This document shows positions 31,701-41,847 of a stretch of DNA of 64,000 nt, piece after piece. The stretch lies in NCBI GenBank assembly GCA_949152475.1, contig OX424570.1:15248694-15312693 (forward strand). Direction: 5' to 3'. Numbering within the stretch: position 1 is the first letter of the stretch; each line of letters begins with the position of its first letter. The stretch comes from Terebella lapidaria (lineage: Eukaryota; Annelida; Polychaeta; Terebellida; Terebellidae). The notes under the pieces were generated by a model. That model ran no database searches. It was not told where the DNA came from and worked only from the letters and a program-made list of their open reading frames with translations. The position numbers were made by a program, and so were the translations under genes.

Positions 31701-34700
31701 GAGATCAGACAAAAAGTTGAATTTGTTGAATTTTTGTTGCTCTTCCTTTGATGTGATAAAACACAATTTGTAGCAGTAAATTTTACAACTGGTATTAAAG
31801 ACATCTGTCAACTCCATTTGCTTTCACATTCCACGAATCCATCCTCCACTTGAATTGTTCTGTTTTTGTTTTGCAGAAAAATCACATTTATTGGCCTAAC
31901 GAGAAGGGGAAGACGATTAACCATGGTCCCTACTCGATCTACCTTCAAGGCGTTAAAGAGAAACAGGGATGGGTGGAGAGTATTCTAACCCTTACTCATA
32001 GAGAGGTAGGTGTAAGCTCAAATATATGACATAAAATGTTGAGGGTATTTATCAGGAAAATTAATTCTGCCTGGAAATGTGAGCAACCCAAGTTAATAAA
32101 TGTACCACATGTACCTAATAGCAATTTTCTAATATCCAAAACTTTTTGTGAAATTTTAGCATGTATCAAACTACACTGTGCTGCAGTTATGGTTTTTGCT
32201 TTTGTGTCATGACAATTTTACAAATTTCCTTTTATTTATAAATCAAAGACGAGGCAGTCTAGATCCGTGGTTCATCTGCAGTTCTTACAATGGCCACCAG
32301 GGTAAGGAAATCGGCTGGTTACCATCTTCTATGATTCCGTTAAATGTTCACAAACATGTATATTCCTACCATGTTCAGTTTCATGTTCACCAAACTTATA
32401 TCGGTGATTGTAGAAGTATATTGTGCGAAATTTGAAAATTATGTCGTATGTTTCAAATAATGGAATTTCTTTTACCAGGGGCGTACCAAGCAGCCCGGCA
32501 CAGCTATTACAGTTTGCCTGTGAAGTTCATTCCTTCTACATACAACAGCGAAACCTTGTCAAGCCGGTGGTTGTTCACTGCAGGTGCGCGTTTTTAAAAT
32601 AAAATAATCATGAACGGATATCACCATGTTATTTGCAAGTGACCACAATTGTTGGATTTCTTGGATTCAGACAAAGTAAACATCATTTTTAGCTTACCGG
32701 CCCTTTGGGCCGATAAGCTATTGTCGTGGTATTTCGTCCGTCGTCCGTCCGTCATCTGTCCGGGTCTGTAACTTTTTTTTGACATGATGAATTTCCCCAT
32801 AAATTTGTCAGAACATACCTTGGGCCAGTATCTAAAAACTTTTTTTAAATTTTTTTGATTGAATCGTTTTTGCCTATTTGGCGGCCATTTTTGACGAAAA
32901 ATTGCCAATTTTGGACTTTGGACGCCATTTTCTCAAAAACTGTCTGATCAGTTTTGAGATTTTTGTTTCAAAACATTCCTCTCATGTACCTTTATGATGT
33001 GTATAAGTTTTGTTGCCCTTGAATCGCCGGTCTGCGTGTGGCGGCCATTTTGATTTTTTGAGGGGTCGGCGAAAAAAATTTTTTTTGTCCCAAATCAAGT
33101 CACTATTCGTTTTGAGCCATTTCCAGCAAAAAAAAAAAATTTTTTTTTTTGGCCATTGAAAAATTTTTTGGACTTAGAAAATTTCACCCAATTTCCCTTC
33201 ATAATGGGAGCTGTGCAGAGTAAACTCATAGAACACTTGAAGATAGAGCCTAAGTATTGGCACATTCAAATGGGAAATCATATATTGCGGTTTGAGTGAT
33301 GACCTTGAATTTGACCTTCAATGACCTTGGAAGGTCAGAACGACCTTTTTTGTCGAAAAATGGCCAATTTTGGATTTTTGATGGCCATTTTCTCAAAAAC
33401 TGTCCGATCAGTTTTAAGATTTTTGTTTTAAAACATTCCCCTCATGTACCTCTATAATGTGTATGAGTTTCGTTGCCCTTGAATCGCCGGTCTGCGTGTG
33501 GCGGCCATTTTGATTTTTCGACTGGTCGGCAAAAAAAATTTTTTTTGTTCCAAAATCAAGTCACTATTCATTTTGAGCCATTTCGAGCAGAAAAAAACAA
33601 ATTTTTTTTTTTGGCCATTGAAAAATTTGTTGGACTTAGATGTGGGATAATGGGAGCTGTGCGGAGTAAACTCATAGAAGACTTCAAAATAGAGCCTAAG
33701 TATTGGCACATTCAAATGGGAAATCATATATTGCGGTTTGAGTGATGACCTTGGATTTGACCTTCAATGACCTTGAAAGGTCAAAAACGATGAATTTTGT
33801 CTTTGGTGCCCAATTTGTCAAAATCTATTCAGACAGTTTTTCTCAAAATAATGTATAAGATTCTCTTTATCTACCTTTGTGAAGTGTCATTTGATTTCGT
33901 ATTATAGTCCATGCAGAAAATGTGTTTCCAGCAACATTTACGAACATGTTTTGACAATTCAAGATCAGTGTAACAATTTATATGTTGGAAAATCAATACT
34001 CTGAGTTTCTCATGATTGCCGGGAAGCTACAGCACCCTTGGTGCTATGTTGTCAAAATTGTAGCCACTGTGAGAGAAACTTTGACGATTATGAATGTTCA
34101 AATAAATATTTATCCATACACTTAGTAGTATATTGTGTACTGCCATCCAAAGTGTGCAAGCAAAATCCAACGCTTTTCTCTTCGGCAGTAATGGCGTGGA
34201 CCGAACGGGTGCATTTTGCGTCATCTACACCGGAATCCAGGAAATCTGCCAAGGACACGGCATTGTCAACGTTGTCGACCTTGTAAAACGACTCCGACAG
34301 AAGCGCAAGTACATGGTTGGGGAGAAGGAGTTACTACGATTCTGCTACCACTCTATTCTTTACTTTGGCCAGGACCTTCTTATGAAACGTAAGGTTATAC
34401 GCGCTGCTTTTTCATACGCCAATATTGTGTGGGCCTACTCTTTGAATATTTAGAGTTTTCGTTGGTGATTTTAACGTGAAAACTGTGAGCCAAGTCATAA
34501 AGTGTTTCTTGGTGATACACGCAAACTTAAAAGTAGGACAATTTTGTTGATCACTCAAAATTTTGGATATTCCTTGCAATTGTTGGTAATTCAATAATAC
34601 AAAATAAAAGATGAATCAAATCATTTAATCTCACCAAGTACCGGTATTTATTGTGATTTTGCCATCTTGCAGGAGGCATTTTGACAAATCGTAAATCATT

Positions 34701-35376
34701 TGGTGACAAGCTTCCCGCTCCAGGCGACAAAAGTGGACATCAGCGGAAACCCTCGGAAGATTTCATCCTCGGAATGAACATGAATCTGAACACTATACAG
34801 TCCAGCGTCGCCAAAATGACTGTCCGTAGTGTCAGCCCAAGTCATGGTGACGGGTCTGAGCCACGAATGGAACAGCCGCAATTATCACAAGCAGATATTC
34901 TTTCCAATGGAGTCACCCCCTCTGCAGTGGCACAAAATTCATCGACGGTGATTCCCCAGAATCAGGATCACCCGCTAAACCAACAACAGAATATCATTGC
35001 ACCGTTGGATGCATCTGAGAATGTCCAACCGATGCATTTTCCGACAAACGAACAAATATTCCAAGGGAATCGAAGCAGATCTGGATCTACTGCATCCGTA
35101 CAAAGCACGAATTCCATGCAAGGTCGCTCATCGCATTCGGCATCCCCCTCAAAACAACTCGGAAAAGTCAACATCTCAAACTTGCCACCTTCGCTTGCCG
35201 ACCTTCAAGACCCGAACACCTTCAAGTTGGAGGTCACTCCGCCAAGTAAACGGAAAATAACGAAGGCCAGTTTCATAAACCAGGAAGCTCACATTGGCGA
35301 AGTTCCTAAGGAACCTGGAGATCCGTTGGCCGATCTGGATCCACTGTGGTCAATAAAAGGCACTGGGTCGTCATAG
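19780..35376 (+). CDS. PTPN23: HD-PTP / PTPN23, BRO1-domain non-receptor tyrosine phosphatase-like protein (27 exons)
   Basis: Exons: 19780-19872, 20629-20703, 20945-21072, 21308-21434, 21689-21826, 22029-22190, 22748-22906, 23188-23246, 23335-23414, 23533-23647, 23902-23967, 24226-24365, 24779-24870, 25042-25243, 25734-25894, 26184-26335, 26473-26666, 26911-27048, 27294-30724, 30958-31054, 31163-31227, 31505-31642, 31877-32005, 32249-32301, 32479-32583, 34189-34388, 34673-35376. Phases agree throughout: 7203 nt, 2400 residues. The start MEALPRMPM matches the family. Domains: BRO1 about 1-390 (ESCRT-III binding), coiled-coil V domain about 400-715, P/Q-rich region about 720-1860, PTP domain about 1910-2165, and a Ser/Pro-rich tail ending DPLADLDPLWSI. 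The family sorts ubiquitinated receptors at endosomes. The PTP domain looks inactive: WPP replaces WPD (P2064), and the signature is C2099-S-N-G-V-D-R2105. The protein is longer than human HD-PTP (about 1636) because of exon 19. Exact splice sites are inferred. Confidence 0.95.
24391..24545. repeat. GACCACC-type interspersed repeat in PTPN23 intron 12
   Basis: The segment has inverted ends (GTTAAAGACCACC at the left, GGTGGTCTTAAAAC at the right) and two internal AGAGACCACC copies. It looks like a short MITE within the intron between exons 12 and 13. Confidence 0.6.
24871..25041 (+). other. GC-AG intron in PTPN23 (between exons 13 and 14)
   Basis: The exon ends ..GAAATTCAG and the intron begins GCAAGTTC instead of GT; the acceptor is TTTTTCCAG. 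The frame and the family sequence on both sides require this junction. Otherwise the donor matches the consensus well, as is usual for GC donors. Confidence 0.75.
28860..29250 (+). repeat. Coding minisatellite, GQGQPQMP repeats in PTPN23 exon 19
   Basis: About fifteen degenerate units of 21-30 bp (CAGGCCAAGGTCAGCCACAG-like) encode PGQGQPQMPGQGQ. All units keep the reading frame. The reverse strand is therefore also open and gives a false protein frame. Confidence 0.9.
32584..34188 (+). other. Large PTPN23 intron 25, interrupting the PTP signature
   Basis: A 1.6-kb intron splits the serine codon directly after the signature cysteine (TGC AG|T). It is filled by an interspersed repeat with a 29-bp hairpin (AGCTTACCGGCCC...GGGCCGATAAGCT, 32691-32719) and by a roughly 460-bp tandem duplication. 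Confidence 0.85.
32893..33790. repeat. Tandem duplication, about 460 bp per copy, in PTPN23 intron 25
   Basis: Copy one is about 32893-33351 and copy two about 33352-33790. Shared blocks include ATTTTCTCAAAAACTGT, GAATCGCCGGTCTGCGTGTG, ATAATGGGAGCTGTGC and AATGACCTTG. The copies have diverged by about a tenth and by several indels. Confidence 0.8.
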
Positions 35377-36605
35377 TTTTCAGAACTCTTTTCTTTCTAA
35401 GAAAACGGCAATTTGTGTTCTCCCTGAGTTAGTGCGCTATAGTGAACACCATTGATTTCAACATTTATCACCTTTTGTGTATTTGGACTTCAGATGGATT
35501 GTTAAGAATATCTACACTGACTAATTAATTAAGCACTAATGGATATGTTCAAATGGATATGTATAATACACACTGTATGCATGGATGTGTTTTGTGAAAG
35601 TAAAATTTGGTTTTGGTGTATTAACTCATTCATGATGTGCTAAGTGATCACATTTTGCTCTAGCAATTGGTCATATGTATACATAAACGTTATGGATGGA
35701 AATTATTGTCACCTCAAGATTTGCTGTATGCTATCATCAAATATATGCATAGTTTGTGCTTGAGTCCTGTTTAATTTGTAGCCGGCATATTATTTTTAAA
35801 ATTCTAAAATTCGTTTATTGTAGTTAGGAACACAAAATACTTGTGCAATGAAAAATGTATTTCTGCATAGCCATGATACCCAACTTCTTACTACACCTTT
35901 TAATAGTTCTCCGCGTATGTCTCTGTATACAAAGTATAAATTTTGAAACTTTGTGGTTCCAATAGTTAGAGGATAGTTAATAGGTCATTGGTTCGAATGT
36001 CGCAAATTTCAATTTGTGCCTACCGGTGAACCTGTTTTCATTTTGATCATGGTGCTTTTTGTCAAATTATCGTCTTTACATGTTTGTTGTGGATACATTA
36101 GAGAAAATTTGATGTAAATTTTGTGAGTGATGCATTATGTGCGAAGTGTCAATCATATTTTTTTCTCTCACATTTTCACCTCCAGTGATGCTACTACCAA
36201 ATTCAGTCAATTCAATATGGCATCTTTTTGTTGGAATTGTTTGTGTATCAGCCTACCGGTATATGATACGGGATACATTGCAGAATGGCCCGGACATGTC
36301 CTGGGTCAAATTCTTTTCGTTTTGCATATTTATATCTGTGATATGAAGAATTCCTTAGTGTTGAACACATCTACTATAGTGCACGATTACTAGCCATTTT
36401 TTTTCAAACTCTGTAACTTTCAAAAATTAATGGAATATTGTCATAACATGTCATTATATAAATCTGAAGTCTGTGCATTATTTATTTGCAAGCTGATATA
36501 TTCGCACGATATAATAACAATAATATTAAATGTCAGTGTATTATATGAGAATGTTGACGTCATTCTTTGCATTATTGCCAATAAATATACATAATGTGAA
36601 TCTAA
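35377..36605 (+). other. PTPN23 3' untranslated region
   Basis: About 1.2 kb of AT-rich DNA after the stop codon, with no good AATAAA before 36580. It contains no other gene that I can support; the short frames at 36127-36393 are not coding-like. Confidence 0.6.
36580..36585 (+). terminator. Polyadenylation signal AATAAA, PTPN23
   Basis: This is the first canonical AATAAA downstream of the PTPN23 stop codon, followed by a T/G-containing region. Confidence 0.55.
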
Positions 36606-36692
36606 GCCACTGTCTTTTTCCCGCAAACATCAAATTCTCTAGTGAAGGAACCAGGTTTATTCGGACTCTAAATTATAAAAGCAGTGATTACA

Positions 36693-36698
36693 TTTATT
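36693..36698 (-). terminator. Polyadenylation signal AATAAA, WDHD1
   Basis: On the minus strand AATAAA lies about 280 bp downstream of the WDHD1 stop. The signals of the two convergent genes are only about 110 bp apart. Confidence 0.5.
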
Positions 36699-36978
36699 AA
36701 CATCAAGCACATTTTGGTTAACTACTAAGTATGCTTACATTTTATGTAAACATGGTGAATTACCTAGCAATAAATAGGTTACTACTGTTCTTCTAAATCA
36801 TATCAATTAATTTACACTTACTACTTTACACACTACTTCTATAACTACAAGTTCTATAACTTGAGGCATCGGTCTAGATGCCATAACCAGCAAACAGCCA
36901 AAGTTATCATACAGTAAATTAATACATGAAACTGGTTTATATGGTTTATGAACACCCATCAAAGTCATAACGAACAGT

Positions 36979-39900
36979 CTAATTCCCAAAAGCAAAACCT
37001 TTGAGTTTTGAACTCGCGCTCTGTGACGATTTATTGTCAGAATTTTCCTCAGTTCTTGCGAGTTTTTCACTTGAAAGTTCCACGTTTTCCTCGTCGCCAG
37101 ATGCACGTTTTCTCTTGCGAAGATCAGCATCTTTGCTCTTAAACAGGCCACCGATTCCTCCACTTTTCTTCGAACCAGACTTCGGAAAAGCAATGGCTTT
37201 GTTCCGACATGTAACAGGGCTCGTCATACTTTTGCCCTTTTTCGACACTTCGATGCTGTCGAACACACTGGTTCCTTTCCCAGAAACGTTACTTTTCTGC
37301 TGAGAAGCTTTGAAGGGATTCTTCTTGACCCCCTGCGAGGAACTGATGGATTTCGGTGTGGTATCCTTCACTTTACCACTTCCAAACTTCAGCAGTGGGG
37401 TTGATCTGTTCTCTTGGTCTTCTTTGTCTTGATCTTCTTCCAATTCTTCGGCGTTGACCCCTTCCTCTTCACCATCGTCCATCTCTTCCTCCTGTTGTTG
37501 TTGTGGTGTTCTCAACATGGAGGCTTGTCGAGACAACCCATTGACTTGAACATCATCATCGTCTTCTTCCTCTTCAACATACCCTCCTGCTCGCAGCAGC
37601 GCTTTCTGCGCTTCGACTTCCTCGAGCTCTGCTTTCTCTCGAGCAATGTCCGTCAATCTCTGTGCGAGTTGCATCATCCTCAAACGACTCGCATACTTTA
37701 TCGCCAACTGCACGGTCCGATGATTCGGCATGAGTTGACAAAGCTCGACAGCGCGAACTTCTCTCTCCGACTTGCAACTCAGCGCGAACATCTTCATCAG
37801 GGTCTCCTGTTGTGGCATCAATGCTTCTGTTTTGGCGGAATCATCGACTTCGTAACCCTGACTGTCCCAGAAGTCGAGATGCTGGCTCAATAGCTTCGAT
37901 CGCCAGAAAGCCTCCTCCATGGTTCCTTTATCCGTCGATGTCTCACAGAGAGGTAGTTGAAACGACAGGATTTGAACGGTCGGCCTCGGTAGAGTCGGCG
38001 GGAATCGACTTCCTTTACAGAGCACTGCTCGAATCTGTGCGGGATTCTCGTGAATGCCGCAAATCCAGTAGTTGTCTGATTTCCCTTTGCAGAGTTTCTT
38101 CAGGTTAGCAACTTGAACCCAAGTGCTGGCCATGGACCTGGATAGCATTCTGACCACACCTGCTGAGTCCATCAGGAATGGGGTGCCCTCTGCTGAAAAT
38201 CCTGCCCAGACAAGGGTGGATTTTGGACTGAGTGGCAAAGTTGTGCTGTTTGACTGGTCACTCCACTTTTTCCCGGACATACTCAGGAGCTTGAAGCCTA
38301 GGCACTGGTCTCCCGGAATGCCAAGTCCTTGGTGGTACACAATGAGCAGTTGTGAACCATGTCCGGCAATCGTGACGATCGGCCCGGGAATGCTAAACAA
38401 CTCACGCTGAATCCCACCAATCGTGAAAAGTCGCACAATTCGTTTATCAGTCACCATGGCAACCCAGCCTTCGCCAAGACAAATCCCCTTGATGTTCTCT
38501 CCTTCTGGCATGTCAATGCTCCATTCTTTATTGGTATCCCACGATGCGAAGTGCATGCAGACGAGCTTGCTAGGCCTCTCATCCTCGGCTTCACACGCCA
38601 GTAACACTGCTTCCATTGAGAGTGCAGCCATCGTGTGATTTAGAGTGTTAGTGATGTGCAATGCGTGATGCACTGCGGTGTCATGGAACTCGACGTTGAT
38701 TGAGTTTTCTTCATCGGTATTGTACTGGAGTATGAGTCCGACAGCGTTCCACACCATGAACCGGTGTGAGACGTGAACTGGGCTGGAACTTGAGAGAAAG
38801 GGCGGCTGGAGTGGAGTGGGCTGGTACTCCCTCGGTGGTAACGAGAGGGGAACTGGTAACTTGGCATCGGATACTGTTGAACCGGCGTCATCGTCTTTCT
38901 TTCCAGATTCAGATGGATCCATCGAATCTTCATCGATTGAAAACCGTTTCTTCAAAGCGCCGATGTCCATCTCATCATCGCTGTCGTCGTCGGGAGGTAC
39001 ATCACCATCCATGGCAGTGTTCCTGTTTGAAGCTTCAATGAGCACGTCATCATCATCGTCATCGAAGAGATCATTCAATGGATTTGCTGGTTTCGATGCA
39101 CCTTCATCTCTTGTTGACTGAGTGGAGGCAAGATTGTCCGGAATGACATTTTCAATGAGACCCAAGTACCCATTATTGTCGCAGTAGGCAAGCTGGTCCT
39201 TTTCTTTGGGGTTCCAACAGAGGCCAGTTATACCATGACCTTTTTCGTGCTTAGTTTTCATGACGACTTGCCTTTCAATCACATCCCAGACGACTATCAC
39301 ACCGTTTACACAGGCCATAGCCAGGTATTTCCAGCATGGGGAATACTTGACAATCGAGGTGTTTTCAGTAATGCTGCTATCTGTCAGAATGAACGATATC
39401 TGCCAAGACGTCGTGTCGTAAATGCGGACCTCGGTCCCGAAAGGGATAGCAAGATATTTTCCGCCTTTATCCCACGAGAGACGAACGAGGGAAGCTGCGG
39501 TGCCAAAGTCATTATTCTTGGGCAGCCCCGGAATCGTATGCATGCATTTTTCGCTCTCAATTTCCCAAATACGTACAGTTCCATCGCAGCTTGACGAGGC
39601 AACAAGCTTCTCATCAGGGTGAAGCGCAACACTTAGTACAGGCGCATCATGACCCACGAGCACATGCTGAGAACTGGTGTCCACGTCAATAACTTTCACT
39701 GTGAAATCGCTGGATCCCGCCACCAGTTTGTCTCCGCTACGATTGAAGCAGATGTGAGTGGCAGGCGCCATGAATCTAGTCACAAGCCCGTCTCGTTCCT
39801 TGCTGTCGAGAATGTACGCTTGTATGGCGTTGTCATCTGCAGCCGTGTAAAACTTCTGGTTTTTGTAGGCGACCGCGTATGCAACGTCACCAATTTGTTG

Positions 39901-40053
39901 TGATTCAGGATCGTCGTCGTCGAATCCATTGTACACTCGTACTTCACCATCGGGTCCACACGTGAGAATGTACTTGCCATTCTCGTCAAATGTCAGGTCA
40001 AGGTGTCCTTCTGAGTGGGCGTACCGAGCTGGTTTCATGTCAAAGTGCGGCAT
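36979..40053 (-). CDS. WDHD1: WDHD1 / AND-1 / Ctf4 orthologue, intronless coding sequence
   Basis: A single frame of 1024 residues. The N-terminus (MKPARYAHSEGHLDLTFDEN) and seven WD-type blades (for example HPDEKLVASSSCDGTVRIWE) occupy about 1-300. An acidic, Asp-rich linker follows, then the SepB/Ctf4 propeller (about 420-710; FMVWNAVGLILQY, IPGPIVTIAGHGSQLLIVYH) and the helical bundle (about 730-850; EREVRAVELCQLMPNHRTVQ). The C-terminal tail is basic and Ser-rich and ends KLKGFAFGN. AND-1/Ctf4 is a trimeric replisome hub linking CMG helicase to polymerase alpha-primase. The HMG box that ends vertebrate WDHD1 is absent. No intron interrupts 3 kb of coding DNA, although neighbouring PTPN23 has 26 introns. 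A splice acceptor (TTTCCAG, exon from 40086) lies 32 bp before the ATG, so a 5' UTR intron exists. It is intact and probably functional. Confidence 0.95.
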   Translation of the reverse strand: MPHFDMKPARYAHSEGHLDLTFDENGKYILTCGPDGEVRVYNGFDDDDPESQQIGDVAYAVAYKNQKFYTAADDNAIQAYILDSKERDGLVTRFMAPATHICFNRSGDKLVAGSSDFTVKVIDVDTSSQHVLVGHDAPVLSVALHPDEKLVASSSCDGTVRIWEIESEKCMHTIPGLPKNNDFGTAASLVRLSWDKGGKYLAIPFGTEVRIYDTTSWQISFILTDSSITENTSIVKYSPCWKYLAMACVNGVIVVWDVIERQVVMKTKHEKGHGITGLCWNPKEKDQLAYCDNNGYLGLIENVIPDNLASTQSTRDEGASKPANPLNDLFDDDDDDVLIEASNRNTAMDGDVPPDDDSDDEMDIGALKKRFSIDEDSMDPSESGKKDDDAGSTVSDAKLPVPLSLPPREYQPTPLQPPFLSSSSPVHVSHRFMVWNAVGLILQYNTDEENSINVEFHDTAVHHALHITNTLNHTMAALSMEAVLLACEAEDERPSKLVCMHFASWDTNKEWSIDMPEGENIKGICLGEGWVAMVTDKRIVRLFTIGGIQRELFSIPGPIVTIAGHGSQLLIVYHQGLGIPGDQCLGFKLLSMSGKKWSDQSNSTTLPLSPKSTLVWAGFSAEGTPFLMDSAGVVRMLSRSMASTWVQVANLKKLCKGKSDNYWICGIHENPAQIRAVLCKGSRFPPTLPRPTVQILSFQLPLCETSTDKGTMEEAFWRSKLLSQHLDFWDSQGYEVDDSAKTEALMPQQETLMKMFALSCKSEREVRAVELCQLMPNHRTVQLAIKYASRLRMMQLAQRLTDIAREKAELEEVEAQKALLRAGGYVEEEEDDDDVQVNGLSRQASMLRTPQQQQEEEMDDGEEEGVNAEELEEDQDKEDQENRSTPLLKFGSGKVKDTTPKSISSSQGVKKNPFKASQQKSNVSGKGTSVFDSIEVSKKGKSMTSPVTCRNKAIAFPKSGSKKSGGIGGLFKSKDADLRKRKRASGDEENVELSSEKLARTEENSDNKSSQSASSKLKGFAFGN

Positions 40054-40087
40054 CGTGTCGTGTCAACTTCCTCACGAATTTAGGAGC

Positions 40088-40158
40088 TGGAAATACAATA
40101 AAAGAATATTAGTAAATGAATTTTTTCGAGATATTTTAAATCCTGTATACATATTCAT
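40088..40158 (-). other. WDHD1 5' UTR intron, proximal part
   Basis: Polypyrimidine-rich on the minus strand, ending TTTATTGTATTTCCAG before the exon at 40086. The upstream non-coding first exon was not located; it probably lies beyond the transposons at 40159-41847. Confidence 0.45.
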
Positions 40159-40689
40159 TAGGGCTAATACGAGTAGAGATTTTCGTAACCGAGTACATTT
40201 ACTCTGTAGTGTGTAACCGGTTACTAACCGATTACTCATTATATTGTAATACCATTGTAGGCTTAAGTTTGGAAAGATGTTAATGTAGTCGTATACATAA
40301 ACATGCTTGTCATAGGTCTGAAATCACTTATACTTTTGCCGGGACATCGAGAATTCAAAATAAGCAAACGTCTGATCGTCTGGCAGCAAATAATTACATT
40401 AAATGTTGCACGCAGTCTCGTGATCATTTGAAAACATAACCTCAAACGTTGACAAAACAATGGAACTCGCACATGCTGAACCGATGTAGCATAAATCACA
40501 ATGACGGCATGAAAAACAACATTACACGCCCAAAAACGAATGAATTTAGAACAAAAAGCTCAGAATTACTGTAGAATGTATTGTTTTTTATCACTTCTTG
40601 AAATTCACGAGTACGGTTAGCCAATTCCTAACCGGTTAGACGCCTTTTTGTAACCGTCAACGAGTACTCGCCTACTCGTATAAGCCCTC
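40159..40689. mobile_element. hAT-like MITE, 531 bp, perfect 8-bp target duplication
   Basis: The ends TAGGGCTAATACGAGTAG and CTACTCGTATAAGCCCTC are inverted repeats. They are flanked by ATATTCAT at 40151-40158 and 40690-40697. An 8-bp duplication with (C/T)AGGG-type ends is the hAT signature. It has no transposase frame. GTAACCGGTTA-like motifs recur near both ends. Confidence 0.8.
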
Positions 40690-40828
40690 ATATTCATGGA
40701 TCATTACTAGGGCTTCAACAAGTACTCGGTTAACCGGTTACGGTTCGGTTACAGAGTGTAATCGGTTACAGATTTTGTGACCGGTTAATCGTGAACATAC
40801 TTTGCACGCTAGTAATTCAGCCTAAAAC

Positions 40829-41166
40829 CAGGGAACGACATTAACACTGGCCCGCTGGCCCCACGCCATATTTTGAGCTTGTGGGGCCAGTAGGGGCCAC
40901 CAGATTCTCTAAGTCACTGGCCCCACTGGGCCAGTATAAAATTTTGCATTCTTTGAGTTTGTACTTTACAATGTTTCAGTTCCTTTGAAAGCCTTTCGAT
41001 GTTGCTTCTTTGTAAAAAAAAAACCCCTCTGGTTGATATACACGTATGCATTGATTTTTAGTGAACTTTGAAAGTGGGGCCAGTAGATTATGGATGGGGC
41101 CAGTAATTTCCAGATTTTACTGGCCCCGAGGGGCCACTGGTGTCATATGCCTAATGTCGATCCCTG
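40829..41166. mobile_element. Nested 338-bp MITE inside the hAT-like element
   Basis: The ends CAGGGAACGACATTA and TAATGTCGATCCCTG are inverted. The 7-bp CTAAAAC lies directly on both sides (40822-40828 and 41167-41173). Subterminal TGGCCCC and GGGGCCA clusters form further inverted repeats. The ends again resemble hAT. Confidence 0.75.
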
Positions 41167-41579
41167 CTAAAACACTTCAAATCAGTCAAATTTCCACCCA
41201 AACGCACTGAATTGAAGTGATTCCATATTTTGAGCTTGTGGGGCCAGTAGGGGCCACCAGATTCTCTAAGTCACTGGCCCCACTGGGCCAGTATAAAGTT
41301 TTGCATTCTTTGAGTTTGTACTTTACAATGTTTCAGTTCCTTTGAAAGCCTTTCGATGTTGCTTCTTTGTAAAAAAAAAACCCCTCTGGTTGATATACAC
41401 GTATGCATTGATTTTTAGTGAACTTTGAAAGTGGGGCCAGTAGATTATGGATGGGGCCAGTAATTTCCAGATTTTACTGGCCCCGAGGGGCCACTGGTGT
41501 CATATGCCTAATGTCGATCCCTGCTAAAACACTTCAAATCAGTCAAATTTCCACCCAAACGCACTGAATTGAAGTGATT
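40866..41579. repeat. 357-bp perfect-looking tandem duplication
   Basis: The unit starting CCATATTTTGAGCTTGTGGG at 40866 is repeated at 41223. I see a single difference (TATAAAATTTTG versus TATAAAGTTTTG). The unit spans the right part of the nested MITE and about 56 bp of the host hAT element. It is very recent or an assembly artefact. Confidence 0.9.
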
Positions 41580-41847
41580 CATCACTCTCCGATCCAAATA
41601 GAATGTTTATTCATCATAATATTGCATATTTTCACGTAAAAATGACGTCTACTGTCGAGTTTTAGGCGGGATTTTGACCCGTTTTTGACACGGAGATTTG
41701 ATAAAATGCGAACTGCGAAAAAAAATGGTGTTACTTTGGACAATATTTAGCTCTATATTTTTGGACGAGTAACCAGTCACAGTTCGGTTACAAGCTAACA
41801 AGTAACTGGTCACGAAATTTTGTACTCATTGAAGCCCTAATGATTAC

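Larger units (their letters stand above)
40708..41839. mobile_element. hAT-like non-autonomous element, 1132 bp, with a nested MITE
   Basis: The ends TAGGGCTTCAACAAGTACTC and GTACTCATTGAAGCCCTA are inverted. They are flanked by ATCATTAC (40700-40707) and ATGATTAC (41840-41847), an 8-bp duplication with one change. The GTAACCGGTTA motifs match the adjacent element at 40159-40689, so the two are relatives inserted ten bases apart. Confidence 0.78.

Noticed and set aside
36127-36393. Plus-strand 88-residue frame downstream of PTPN23
   Set aside because: It lies in the PTPN23 3' UTR and has no coding-like composition or similarity.
37414-39594. Several plus-strand frames opposite WDHD1
   Set aside because: They are shadows of the WDHD1 coding sequence.
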